Assembly (NCBI RefSeq): GCF_001540865.1
Contig: NC_033623.1
Location: forward strand, 7,632,240 to 7,696,239
DNA: 64,000 nt
Direction of reading: 5' to 3'
Source: Ananas comosus
Taxonomy: Eukaryota > Streptophyta > Magnoliopsida > Poales > Bromeliaceae
Position 1 is the first letter of the stretch; every line of letters starts with the position of its first letter. The notes below the pieces were generated by a model. It ran no database searches, was not told the origin of the DNA, and saw only the letters and a list, made by a program, of their open reading frames with translations. A program made the position numbers and the translations under genes. Of this stretch, positions 46,301 through 57,239 are shown in pieces.

Positions 46301-46306
<6 letters not shown>

Positions 46307-46331
<25 letters not shown>
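46307..46331. repeat. (TA)n microsatellite at an N join
   Basis: A TA run ending at a single N (46332). Confidence 0.95.
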
Positions 46332-46332
46332 N

Positions 46333-46818
46333 CGTGCTCCTAAGCCGTTTTCGATGATGGAGCTTCCGAATCGACGATCGGCTCCGTTAAACTTTAATCT
46401 AGCGTATTTGAACTATCTAGAAAATAATTTTTGTGATTTTTCGGTATCATTTTCCTAGCGATCGAAAGGGTTCAAAATTAACAATTTTTAATGGTTGATG
46501 TATACCGTTTGCAAGTTTAACGGTGTAAAAGTATTCAAATCAAATGAAATTTTGATAGAAAATTCTTTATACTATTTACAGCAAGATCAATATGTTTGAT
46601 CGAAAATTTTAATGCTATATCACCATTTTTTGTGAGATTTTTATTTTCAGCCGTTGATTTTGAACCCTTTCGATCGCTAGGAAAATGATATCGAAAAATC
46701 ACAAAATTTATTTTCAAGATACTTCAAATATGTTAGATTAAGTCTAACGAAGCCGATCGTCAATTCGGAAACCCCATCATCGAAACAGCTTAGGAGCACG
46801 GAGGCCTCCGTGCTCCTA
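46333..46818. mobile_element. Foldback element with GTGCTCCTA ends
   Basis: The left arm begins CGTGCTCCTAAGCCGTTTTCG directly after the N at 46332. The right arm is its complement, with about 150 bp of imperfect inverted repeat on each side. The right end carries a perfect 28-bp palindrome (46791-46818, TAGGAGCACGGAGG and its complement). The matching palindrome at the left end appears to have been lost at the N join. Non-coding. Confidence 0.7.
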
Positions 46819-47007
46819 ATAGCATACAAGACCTACTCTACATATATATATGGATCTAATCTGAATTTGTACGCAATTAGGCTTTTTTTAAAGGATTGTA
46901 GAGATGAGTGAACATTTCGAGTTACCGAATGCAAATTTAGTAAATTAGTCATAAGTCGAATAATTAACCAAATACTAATCCAACAATAATTATACGCACT
47001 TCATTAA

Positions 47008-47893
47008 TCCTGTTTGGATATTATATTAAATATCCAATAAGCTTATTGGGTAAGAAGATTTTTCTATCTTGCTATTCATGATCTAAAGCAATAATATATT
47101 TTACAAAAGAGTGATTTATTTTATACCAAAATAATAATTTATATGTTGAACTTTTTGTCTATCGGTATGCTTTTTAAGATGACATTAAAATACTGGAAAA
47201 ATATATAACCCAAATAAAATAAGAAGAACTGCAGCATTGCATTTGTCATATTTGATTGATTGGTACTTGGTTCAATATCTTCTACTGGGATCGAGTGATA
47301 TTATCAGTCAAACATGCGCACTCGCGTGATTCGCGTTCCAAATTTGATGATGCGAAAGAAAGGGATGGCTTTGTATTGAGACATATATTTTGCGGCGGAA
47401 TTTTCATACGAAGTAAAGTGAGATGAGAAGAGAGAAAATAAAGAGAAATAAAACAAAAAGAGAGTGAGAAGAGAGAAAGCAAGGAGACAGAAAATGATGC
47501 GGAAAGAAAAATGAAGGAAGATAAACCAAGAAAAAAGAGATCCGAGAGAAAGTGAAGTGATAAAAAAGTAAAAAGAAAGTGAAGACAGAGAAAATGAGGA
47601 AAGAAAAAAAATACAATGAGAGAAAATGATGAAAGAAAAAAAGAAAAGTGAGAGAAAGTGAGGAGAGAGAAAGTGAAGAGAGATGAATTTTTCTCTTTCA
47701 CCTTCTTTAACTTTTTTTAATCTAGTAACCCCCTAGGTCAACAAAATTATATTGTTGGGAAGGGGTAAAGAAAGGTGAAATGATTATCACCCTTAATAGT
47801 TAACTATGCGTACCAAATATAATTAATAGGGGGTTGAAAACTTATAGGAATAATATTTCACCTCCTTTAACCTTATATATCAAACATACCCTA
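47008..47893. mobile_element. Possible MITE with a long purine tract inside
   Basis: The ends TGTTTGGATAT and, inverted, TAGGGTATGTTTGATAT may be terminal inverted repeats. No target duplication is clear. The inside is dominated by the purine tract at 47400-47690. Confidence 0.3.
47400..47690. repeat. Polypurine tract (GAGAGAAAGTGA words)
   Basis: Nearly 300 bp of almost pure A and G on the plus strand, built of diverged GAGAGAAAGTGAG-like units. The 139- and 70-codon minus-strand frames across it are by-products of this composition. Confidence 0.9.
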
Positions 47894-48427
47894 AATCTTA
47901 AAATTGAGAGGATAATATTAGATAAAGTTTAGATGAATATTTTAAAAATAGTTGTATTTTGAAACTGAGACACATTATGGAAGAAAAACTTGACAAACTT
48001 TTACTCTCTCTTTTATAAAACTAATCTTGAAAGAAATTTTAAATTCTAGATCAAAAAATTAAAAAATATATAAAAAATGAAAACATTAAGTCATCTTGCT
48101 TTGACACAATACCAGCCAAGATTTTTCTGTGCCTTAGACTAAGAAAGGTAGGTAGGCCTAACATGGTTCAAATTCTTATTATGTTTGGCATCCATCCCAA
48201 TGGCATGGCCGTGTCTTAAAAAGTGTGGCTTTTTATCGTACTGGCATTGATCCCAATGGCCTGGTCATGTCTTAAAAAGTGTGGCTCATACCAGTCTGAT
48301 AAAACCCACATTACATCCCCACAGGCTATATGAGTGAAGAAAATTTGTAAATTCTTTATATATTTCTATGTGCTTATGTGTAATTATTTATATTTGATTC
48401 GTACTTAAGATTACGTTGAATTGGATA

Positions 48428-48653
48428 AAATAGGAAAAATTAGAGCAGGAGGATTTAGCGACTCAAAGGTGGTCCGGGTCGTTCACACTCAATTGATCTC
48501 AAAGTATTACCAAATCATATTCCTCTCTCTAATATCACTAAAATAGGAAAAATTAGAGCAGGAGGATTTGGCGACTCAAAGGTGGTCCGGGTCGTTCACA
48601 CTCAATTGATCTCAAAGTATTACCAAATCATATTCCTCTCTCTAATATCACTC
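48428..48653. repeat. Tandem duplication of 113 bp
   Basis: Two adjacent copies, 48428-48540 and 48541-48653. The one clear internal difference is TTTAGCG against TTTGGCG. Confidence 0.95.
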
Positions 48654-48816
48654 TTTAATTTCAAAGTTAAATGCATCAGAGCCATCCGAACTTTTGGCCG
48701 TTTGTGAATAGTCACTTAAACTTTGTAAATTTATATTTCCCATCTAAACTTTCAAGAGTTCGAAAATAACCATCTACATTTATATTTTAACAATTTAAAA
48801 TAACTATGATTAAGAA

Positions 48817-49222
48817 TATAAGGGCATATTTGCTTCATCTATTTAGAATATAAAATCAAAATGGAATTCATTGATTCGATAGTTGTCGTTTATTTTATAA
48901 GAATCGGATTCCGGTTACCATTTCATTCCAGAATGAAAATGGCCAAATCCATTTATGGCCCAATCCGATTTTTATCCCAAATTGGCCCATTTCAAAATAA
49001 ACTATTCAAAATTATCTTTCACCAACACCTACCTTCTCTCCCTTCATCACTTTTCTCTCTCTTAATCAAAATTCTCTCTAAAAAATTCTAAATTTTCATT
49101 CTAATTTTCATTCCAATAATGAACCAAATATTTTTTGATGATTCATTATTCAATTATCCATTCCAAAACAATTCAGTTTCATTTCTCATTCCTATTCCAA
49201 TTATGAACCAAACATGCTCTAA
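48817..49222. mobile_element. MITE-like element with GCATRTTTG ends
   Basis: The left end AGGGCATATTTGCTTCAT and the right end, inverted, AGAGCATGTTTGGTTCAT form an inverted repeat. Inner text such as ATTCCAA and TTGGAAT also mirrors. No coding function, and the flanks were not resolved. Confidence 0.5.
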
Positions 49223-49910
49223 ATGTGCATAGCTAATTGAGAAAATTTGAGAGTATGAGTTAAAAATATAAAATTTTGAAAGTTTTGCTCGCTATCTACA
49301 AACGGAAAAGAGTCGGTGGTTCTAATTGCATTTACTTCTTAATTTTATCCTATGCTACTACCCAAGCTTTTTATGCATCCGATATTGGATTATGATATCC
49401 TTTTAAATTAGACCATGTTTGGATATATAGATAAATAAGTAATATTCTATTCAGTATGAGAATTTTTCATTGTGATCGAAGCTACGAGTATTCTCAAATG
49501 TCTATAATGGAATAGCATATTTGGCCTTTAAGGAAAAGATATATTACTTTGTAGGTAAAATTTATTGTCCCACAAAATTATAAATGCTAAGACCTTTTAA
49601 GGAATGAAATTCAAACTTGTATTATCCCATCATACACAAAAAAATTTTATATCGAATAAGATAAATTACCCCATATGTTAAACTTGTGCTATCAAATTAA
49701 ACGTTTAAAGATAGAATATCATATTCAACTTTCAAGTTATTTTTTCAGAATAAAATATCTCATAGGTAAAATATATTATCCTACCAAATCATGAATATCA
49801 AGTACTTTGAAAAAACAAAAATCAAGCTCTTAGTTACAATCATACTACAAAAGTATTATATCGAATAAGTTATCCTTGGATAGTATATTCTTATAGGTTA
49901 GGAATCTGGT
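49223..49910. other. AT-rich intergenic DNA, no gene recognised
   Basis: No gene, repeat or RNA recognised. Confidence 0.5.
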
Positions 49911-49963
49911 ACTCACCCTGATACCAGATTTTGAGAATTTGTAACCTGCTCTGATAGCAACGT

Positions 49964-51104
49964 TGTTGATCTGGTACCGATTTGTTGGAATTCTGCAACA
50001 AAAATATTAAATTGAATTTTTACCGTAAAACTGTCTCCTCAGCAAAAGCTAATGCGATCACAATAGAGAGAAAATCAAATAAAAAATATACAGGTAAAAT
50101 AAAATTTATTAAACAAGAGAAGAATTACACTTGACTTCTCTTCTACACATAATAGCTGTGGCACCCTACTTTCCAGGGAGTCACCCATCCTAGGACTACT
50201 CTCGCCTTAGCATGCTTAATTCTCTTAACCTCTTGGGCCTAACCACCGTCTAAAATGCTATAACCGGGTCAAGAGTCTTAGCCCTATTATCTCTTATATA
50301 TATGACTATCTAGGGTCTCACATTCTCCCTCTCTTTAAGCCCTGATGTCCTCGTTAGGCTCAAACTTACAAGCATCAGGTTATGTGAGACTCGTCTCGTT
50401 AGTCTTAACTGACCTTGTAGGGGAGTCATGCTCTACCCACAATGGTCATTAGCATGAGAGTTTCGCTCTCCACGATGTGTAGTCTAGCTCAGCCGAGACT
50501 TATCTTATATTTTCAGCTGGTAACTGACTCTGATACCAACCGTAACACCCTACTTTCCAGGAGGTCACCTATTTTAGGACTACTCTAACCCTAGCATGCT
50601 TAACTCTCTTAACCTCTTGGGCCTAGCTATTGCTCAAAATGCTATAGCTGGGTTAAAAGTCCTAGCCCTATTATATCTTATATATAGGACTACATAGGTC
50701 TCACAGTAGCTTCAACTTGAGCCCTCTTTCTGAATCTCTCACCTTTCTCTTGTCTTCTATAAATTCAGAAAACCTCTCTCTCATTCTGTGCACCCATGCA
50801 CAAGATATACTAATGACCCACGATTATAAAAGCCACACACGTCCTCTTGCACTCATACACTAAGAGCATCCAAAATCATAACCACCTTGGCCGTGCCATA
50901 TAGGTGTGGCTAAGTCGTACCACTACCACCAAAATAATAGCACCTATGCTATATTTATAGCTTACATTAAAAATTTTCCAAATGCTAGTCCAATTAAATT
51001 TATACTCTAATTAATATTTAAATCTTAATATTTTATCTCCAACATATTTAAATATTAATCCTAATCTAACTAGGATTCAACTACAAATCTAACCAAATCT
51101 AACA
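49964..51104 (-). repeat. LTR A of the array, split by a Cassandra TRIM
   Basis: Without the nested Cassandra element (50157-50705) it is about 587 bp, the size of LTR B. A TATA-like CTATAAATATAGC on the minus strand lies at about 50951-50963. A remnant of a further internal region (primer-site side) lies just left of it at about 49940-49963. Confidence 0.7.
50157..50705 (-). mobile_element. Cassandra TRIM with 5S-rRNA-like LTRs
   Basis: This 549-bp element has LTRs at 50157-50322 (166 bp) and 50541-50705 (165 bp). Read on the minus strand, the LTRs hold 5S-like text: TTAAGCATGCTAAGGCGAGA and then CCTAGGATGGGTGAC, which correspond to the internal pol III promoter of 5S rRNA. That is the hallmark of Cassandra. 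A primer site (TTGGTATCAGAG, minus) lies at 50529-50540 and a purine tract (AAAGAGAGGGAGAA, minus) at 50323-50336. The flanks are ATAGC and GTAGC (one mismatch). The LTR at 50541 is more diverged in the 5S-like part. It encodes no protein. Confidence 0.9.
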
Positions 51105-51549
51105 ATCCCCATTTTGGTTTGATTTGTAGTCTTTAGTCGTTGCATCGAGCTCGCCACACAAGCTCCACCTTTAGCTTGTCTCCTTTGCTCGATTCTGCCA
51201 CATTCGCCGCTCTAGTTCAGAATGTATAAGCATCTCCATGAAATTTTGAAACCCAAATTGTCCTCGCTCTTGTTCTAACCATGCTCCAGTTCAAAAAGTA
51301 TAAGCTTTTTCGCCTCGCACAAGACTCGATCTTGCTTTTGGACCCTCAAAGCTCCACCTGAGGTTAAAAAATTGCAACTCTTCAAGTCCAACGCGCCTAA
51401 TGAGATCAAATTATGCTTTAAACATCGATCACTTCCAACGATAGGTAACATCGTGCTATAATGTCAATCTTCTACAAGGATCGGTAATCCGGCCAGTGCT
51501 TTGGCATCGATCTCTCCCAAGATCGGTAACCTCAGGCTCTAATACCAAT

Positions 51550-52134
51550 TGTTGGAAATCTAGTATCGGTTGTTCGGATTCTACAACGAAAATGTCAAAC
51601 CGAATTTTTACCATAAACCCCTTCCTTCTTCTCGGTAAAAGCTAATGCAATCACAATAGAGAGAAAATCAAAAAAAATAATATACAGATAAAATAAGATT
51701 TATTAAACAAAAGAAAAATTGCACCTGACTCTTTTTCTACACAAAGTAGTTTCCACTCTAGCCCTCTTCTGAATCTCTCATCCCCATCTCATCTTCTATA
51801 AATTCAGAAGACCTCTTTCTCATCATGTACAAGATATACTAATGACCCACAACTATAAAAGCCATATACGTCCTCTTGCACCTATACACTAGGTGCATCC
51901 AAAATCATGGCCATCTTAGCTATACCATATGGCTGTTGCTAAGCCGTACTACCACCACTAAATTAATAGCACCTATGCTATATTTATAGCTTACATCAAA
52001 ATCTACTCAAATCCTAGTCCAATTAAATTTATACTCTGATTAATATTTAAATCTTAATACTTTATCTCCAACATATTTAAATATTAATCCTAATCCAACT
52101 AAAATTCAACTACAAATCTAACCAAATCCTAACA
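51550..52134 (-). repeat. LTR B of the array
   Basis: 585 bp, from TGTTGGAAATC to CCTAACA on the plus strand. It is the cleanest copy. The TATA-like GCTATATTTATAG (plus strand) is at about 51977-51989. Confidence 0.75.
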
Positions 52135-52178
52135 ATCCCCATCTTGAATTGATTCCTTAGCCATTGCGACGAGCTCAC

Positions 52179-53052
52179 TATTGGATTTTATTGGGTTTTA
52201 TTGGGTTTTTGTGATTTAAAACTTGTTAAGGCCTCTTGAGAGCCCAATAATTATTAATGGGCTTTGCTTGGGAGCCCAACTAAAGTTTTCATGTGTGTAG
52301 TTTAGTCCCACATTAGAAACCAAAAGGGTGTTATTGGCATATATATATTCCTTTATTCTCAAGCTAGTTACTTGGGAGAAAATGAGAGTTATGCTCTCGT
52401 TTAAATACACACATGCTCAACATGAGCACGAGCTGGGCCGGGCTGGGGGGGCGGCTGCTCGCGCGGTCCATACATCCGGTTTATTTTATTTTATTTTTTT
52501 ATTTTTAATTTTTTGGTTTTATCTTTATCTTTATCTTTATCCTAATCCTAATCCTTATCCGTATAATCATAGGCTTATCTTGTTCTACATGAATTTAACG
52601 CGTTGAAGCAAGATTCTTGCCTTGGTTATAAATACTGGACGAGGTTGCACGAGTTCGGGGTGAACTGACGTATACCTAAGAGAAAAACCTACCATCTACC
52701 TCGTATTTCCTGCTTTCTCGTCATTAATCTTTTCCGCCGATTTTCGCCGAGCTTTCATTGCTGGATCTGAAACTTGTTTGGTTCATCTTGCGGCAACTTG
52801 AAATCGTGCCGACGGGGTGGAACGTGGTCGTTGTATCGTTGGATGTAATTGCCGGGAAGCCTCGCACGTGGAGGGGCAATTTCGCTTCTAGGACAGTGCT
52901 CTGCACGCCTCGATCCACAGGTCTTATCTAAACCTTTTCTTTACAATATTTGTTATTTATTTTCTTTCTCGAAATTTTTCTAAATCTGAAATTAAATTTC
53001 GAATTATTTTTAAAGAATATTGTAATAAAAGATCAGAAAGATTTTTCCAACA
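52179..53052 (+). mobile_element. Copia-like solo LTR nested in the second internal region
   Basis: The 874-bp block is flanked by an exact 5-bp duplication CTCAC (52174-52178 and 53053-53057) and ends in CCAACA. It starts TATTGGATTTT, with TA in place of the usual TG. It contains an AGTCCCACATTAGAA phrase common near the start of copia LTRs and a stretch of ATCTTT/ATCCTA repeats near 52520-52560. Orientation is not certain. There is no internal region. Confidence 0.65.
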
Positions 53053-53453
53053 CTCACCATGCAAGCTCCACCTTTAGCTTGTCTTCTTTGCTCGATGTCG
53101 CCACATCTGCCGCTCCATCTCGAGCGACTGCTTCTTCGTGAATTTTTGGAACCCAAATTGTCCTCGCTCCCATTCTGATTGTGTTCCGATTTAGAATGTA
53201 TAAATTTTCAAGCTTGTTCTTCTCGCACATAACCAGATCTTGCTTTTGAACGCCCTATGACTTCACCAGAAGTTAAAAAATTGTAACCTTTCGAGTCCAA
53301 CATGCCTAACGAGATCAAATTGTGATTTAACATCGATCACTTCCAACGATTGGTAACATCGTGCTATGACGTCGATTTTCTATGAGAATCGGTAATCCAG
53401 TGCTTTAGCGTCGATCTCTCCTAAGATCGGTAACCTTAGGCTATGATAACAAT

Positions 53454-53991
53454 TGTTGGGAATCTGGTACCAGTTGTTGGGATTCTGCAACGAAAGCATC
53501 AAATTAGATTTTTACTATGAACCCGTCTCCTCAGCAAAAGTTGATGCAATCACGAAAGAGAAAACCCGTCTCCTCGGAAAAAGTTGATGCAATCACAAAT
53601 GAGAAAACCCATCTCCTCAGCGAAAGTTGATGCAATCACAAATGAGAAAAAAACCAAAACAGAAAATATATAGGTGAAATAAAATTCACTGAACAAGAGA
53701 AGAATTACACCTGACTCCTCTTTTACACAGAATACCTTCACGCACTAAAGGCGTCCAAATATTATGACCACCTTGGCCATACCATATGGGTGTGGCTAAG
53801 CCATATGACCATCACCAAAATAATAGCACATATACTACATTTGTAGCTTACATAAAAATCTAACCAAATCCTACTCTAATTAGATTTATACTCTAATTAA
53901 TATTTAAATCTTAATACTTTATCTCCAACAGATTTAAATATTAATTGTGACTCAACTAGGATCCAACTATAAATCTAACCAAATCCTAACA
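53454..53991 (-). repeat. LTR C of the array with a 43-bp triplication
   Basis: Related to LTRs A and B. It contains three tandem 43-bp units (53521-53563, 53564-53606 and 53607-53649) of an ACCCGTCTCCTCRGMAAAAG-type phrase that is single in A and B. Confidence 0.75.
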
Positions 53992-54471
53992 TTACATTCA
54001 AACAGGATCTTAAAAAAAGATGCAATATTTAATAGATTAGAACTGTGATCAAACTTTTGAAATGAATACTACATTTGCTTTTGAAGTTTTTTTTGAATAA
54101 AATAACATTGTAGGTGAATTACAATATCCTGTCAAATTATAAATGTCAATAACTTTCAAAGAGCAAAAATCAAATGTAGCTTTCAATCATATAAAATAAT
54201 TTAGCCAATTTGCATAAAAAATCCACTAGTTTTGCGATTTTGAAAAAGTTGGCCACTATTTTGGGTTTTGCAGATCCATATCGAATTTTCAACAAACTGA
54301 CCAAAATACCCTTTTTCCTTTCTCTCTTTCTTTTTTTTTCCTCTTCGTTTTTTTTTTCCCTCTCCGACCCTCATCGCCTCCTACACCGCTTTCGCGGCCC
54401 TCGGCGATGATAACAAGGGCGGCGCCACTTCCTCTTTTTCCGTCTCCTCCTCTGCTGGCATCGGCCGTGTC
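53992..54471. other. Intergenic DNA, pyrimidine-rich then GC-rich
   Basis: The stretch 54205-54310 (CCACTAGTTTTGCGATTTTG and following) resembles ends of Mutator-like elements that I remember from plants. The T/C-rich stretch that follows leads to GC-rich text before the solo LTR at 54472. No gene is supported. Confidence 0.3.
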
Positions 54472-57239
54472 ACACCCCGGGGTCCCTTTTTGGATTTAAA
54501 ACGAATGCGGAAGTGCCTTTTTTTTTTTTTTTTTTTTGAAAACCTTGATCCCCGGTTATACCAGATCCGCCACAAATATAGGGAGTCCACTGTTCACACG
54601 GACAGAGTCTGTCCTGTATTTGCACGGCGTCGCACAAGTACAAAATACAACAACACACATATAAATATCCATATACATTCACCATTCGCATCCACATCCA
54701 ATTCATCACAATATTCATATATCCACTTCTATTAGTTTAAAATGTTTCTTACCCGAAAATTCATTTTGAAACACTAAGTCATGAAAACCAAGAAATTTTT
54801 TTTTAAAACCGTTTCCCACCCAAAACCCTTTTTCTTTTAAAAACGCACTACCACGAGGGGTAGAAAACTATTTCCATTTTGTAAGAAATCCATAAATCCT
54901 TTATTACATTCACAAAATCCCAATTATTCAAATAAAGGAAACCGTTGAATCAATAAGTCTAAGTAAATTATTTGAAAGACGAGTTTGAAAATTTAACCAA
55001 AGCAACAGGCCGATGGATCTATCGAATGCTAAGCTATGTACCTCACGGACCGTCCCGACTTAGACCTGCAATGTCACCTGAAGAGGGTGGGGGTTGAGAA
55101 CATGTACACATGTCTCCCCTCCCATTGGGTACCGCAAATCGACGAGGGCGAGGGTACTTACTAGTCAAGAAGGATAAATAAAAGTATAGATAATGATAAT
55201 ACAGTAGCAATGATAAATAAAGAAACGAGATATATATGAATCACTATCGCTACTGTATGCATGCATCAACCGGACGACTAGTCCAAAAGTACCCAATCAG
55301 AAACCTGCCATATCAGTCCGTAGACCTTAAGCCTGTGCCACAACTACTCTAACATGTAAATGACCCTCGCATAAGCACCCGGATCTGAAAGGTATACGAC
55401 TCTCGCATAAGCATCCGGGTCTGAAAGCATATAACCCTCACATAAAGCACCTGGGCTCACGAGCTGGCACTCCCGACCAATTTTTCGGAAAAGAACACCC
55501 TCTTGCGGTGGATTAGACTACTGGTGTTCGTGAAATGCGTACGAGCAGTGGAGATCGATACTGATATGCTCAATGGCCAACAGTCGGCAACTAGCTGACA
55601 ATCCTACCCCTCAGGGTGTATCGACCGTTGTAACGCTCAGCCCACTAGCAATAATAACTCATTGGGCCCAACCACCAGCCCAAAATGCTTAAGCCCAGTT
55701 ATTATTACTAGTGTCTAAGTCTCTTATATACTGAATCACATCCCTATTCATATCCGATGTGGGATTAGTAGGGTGTGACAGACTTCCCCCGTTAAGACCC
55801 TGACGTCCTCGTCAGACTTCTCCCGTTAAGACCCTGACGTCCTCGTCAGTCCAGTTAGTCCAATCATACATAAAGCCCAAGATCACCAGGCGATTTGAGA
55901 CTCATCTCGTTAGCCTTGTCATCCAGACCCTGGCATAGCCGGTCACCTTGTCATTTAGACTCCGGCATAGCCTATCACCTTGTCTTTCAGACCCTGAGAC
56001 TCCTGCATAGCCTATCACCTTGTCTTTCAGACTCGCCACACATTTTCGGCTGGTAACTAGCTCTGATACCAAATGTAACGACCCAGCCCACTGGCAACAA
56101 TAACTCGTTGGACCCAACCACCGACCGAAAATGCTTAAGCCTAATTATTATTACTAGTGTCTAAGTCTCTTATATACCCAATCACATCCCCATTCATATC
56201 CGATGTGGGATTATTGGGGTGTGACAACTATATAGGTTACCAAGTAGTCCAACCAACCAAGTATGCCATAATGCTCGATGCAATAAACAGACCGAATAGG
56301 TCAAAGTACGAGATACAATAACCAACCAACTAGGTCACAAATCTCACATGTAGTCATAAACCTACTCTACTTCTACTCATGATGCTAGATATGTAAACAA
56401 ACCAAGTAGAGCGATAAAGACATAATAAAGGTGCAAGGCTCAACAAATAAATACAACATGATAGTAGGAGAAGGGTGGAAAGGATGTCATCGAGCGTGCA
56501 CCACTGTACCGACTTCGGATCGAAGTATCTACCTGTAGGTACGTACGTAGCACTGGTCTCTCGATTGCGGAAGAATATCAACAGGACCTACGAAAGGTCC
56601 ACCAGGTTAGAATCCAACCCACGACTAAGAACCACTAACCCACAATCCGACCTGTAAAACCAACGGGAATTGATTTCCCAAAATCGATTACCGTAACTTG
56701 CTAGAAGTCCCGAAAATCATACCAGGACTTCGCCGGGACCCACGAACTGTCCCAGAACTCACCGACTCGTGCCACGAGTCACCCGTTGCCACTAAACACA
56801 ATAATTTGTGTGACCTAGCAGCAAACACATATCCTTACATCAAAATAATTATCGTCGGATAATCGTTCCAATCTAGATTCCCGGAAGTGTCAATTTCGAC
56901 ACCGGAACCCACTGTCGCTCACCCGTCGGTTTCGAACCCTCAAAACAACGCGGGAGATCAGCCAACAAGGCTCAGCGACTACATAATTTATCGTGAAGCA
57001 CCGTTGGAAGAATTCTGAACTAAAACTGCGTTCTATCGGTGGATTTTGCCGAAAAACGCATCAAAATTCGACATCTAATTTCCGAAAAGGCCCGGGACCT
57101 TGGACAACCATTCCAGAGGTCACCCGCTGCCCGCACACACTGCCCACAGCAGCCACGAAATGTAAATTTGCAAATAATCCCCCGTGACTACATAAAATCA
57201 CATCATTTTATGTGATTTTCGGGGTTTTACGGCCTGACA
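54472..57239 (-). mobile_element. Gypsy solo LTR, minus strand, with a nested TRIM
   Basis: On the minus strand it ends in GGGTGTGACA at 54472 and probably starts TGTCAGGCCGTAAAACCCC near 57239. No primer site lies beyond 54472, so it is a solo LTR. The LTR stem-loop is at 55097-55117, followed by TTGCAG on the minus strand near 55068. A 598-bp TRIM interrupts it at 55629. No matching target duplication was found. Confidence 0.5.
55629..56226 (-). mobile_element. TRIM retroelement, 598 bp
   Basis: Terminal direct repeats lie at 55629-55780 (152 bp) and 56074-56226 (153 bp), both TGTAACG to GGTGTGACA on the plus strand. A primer site TTTGGTATCAGAGC reads on the minus strand at 56060-56073, so the element points left. 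The LTR contains TCCCACATCGGATATG (minus) and TATATAAGAGACTTAG, as in plant TRIMs. The internal part has tandem words (GTTAAGACCCTGACGTCCTC twice, CACCTTGTCATTTAGAC-like three times). No 5S-like part was recognised, so it is not Cassandra. Confidence 0.82.

Larger units (their letters stand above)
49964..53991 (-). mobile_element. Tandem array LTR-internal-LTR-internal-LTR of a non-autonomous retroelement
   Basis: Three LTR copies alternate with two internal regions. On the minus strand each LTR starts TGTTAGGATTTGG (or a near variant) and ends in CCAACA-like text. The internal region starts with a primer site (complement of CTCTAATACCAAT at 51536-51548, ATTGGTATTAGAG). LTR A is 49964-51104, LTR B 51550-52134 (585 bp) and LTR C 53454-53991. 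The internals are 51105-51549 (445 bp) and 52135-53453. No protein is encoded, so it is TRIM- or LARD-like. The array probably arose by unequal recombination between LTRs. Confidence 0.75.

Noticed and set aside
47282..47701. A 139-codon Phe/Ser-rich minus-strand frame resembling a membrane protein
   Set aside because: It is a translation of the polypurine tract; composition alone explains it.
50176..50225. Possible 5S rRNA gene on the minus strand
   Set aside because: Only the promoter part is 5S-like and it occurs in both direct repeats with a primer site between them, which is Cassandra rather than a 5S gene.
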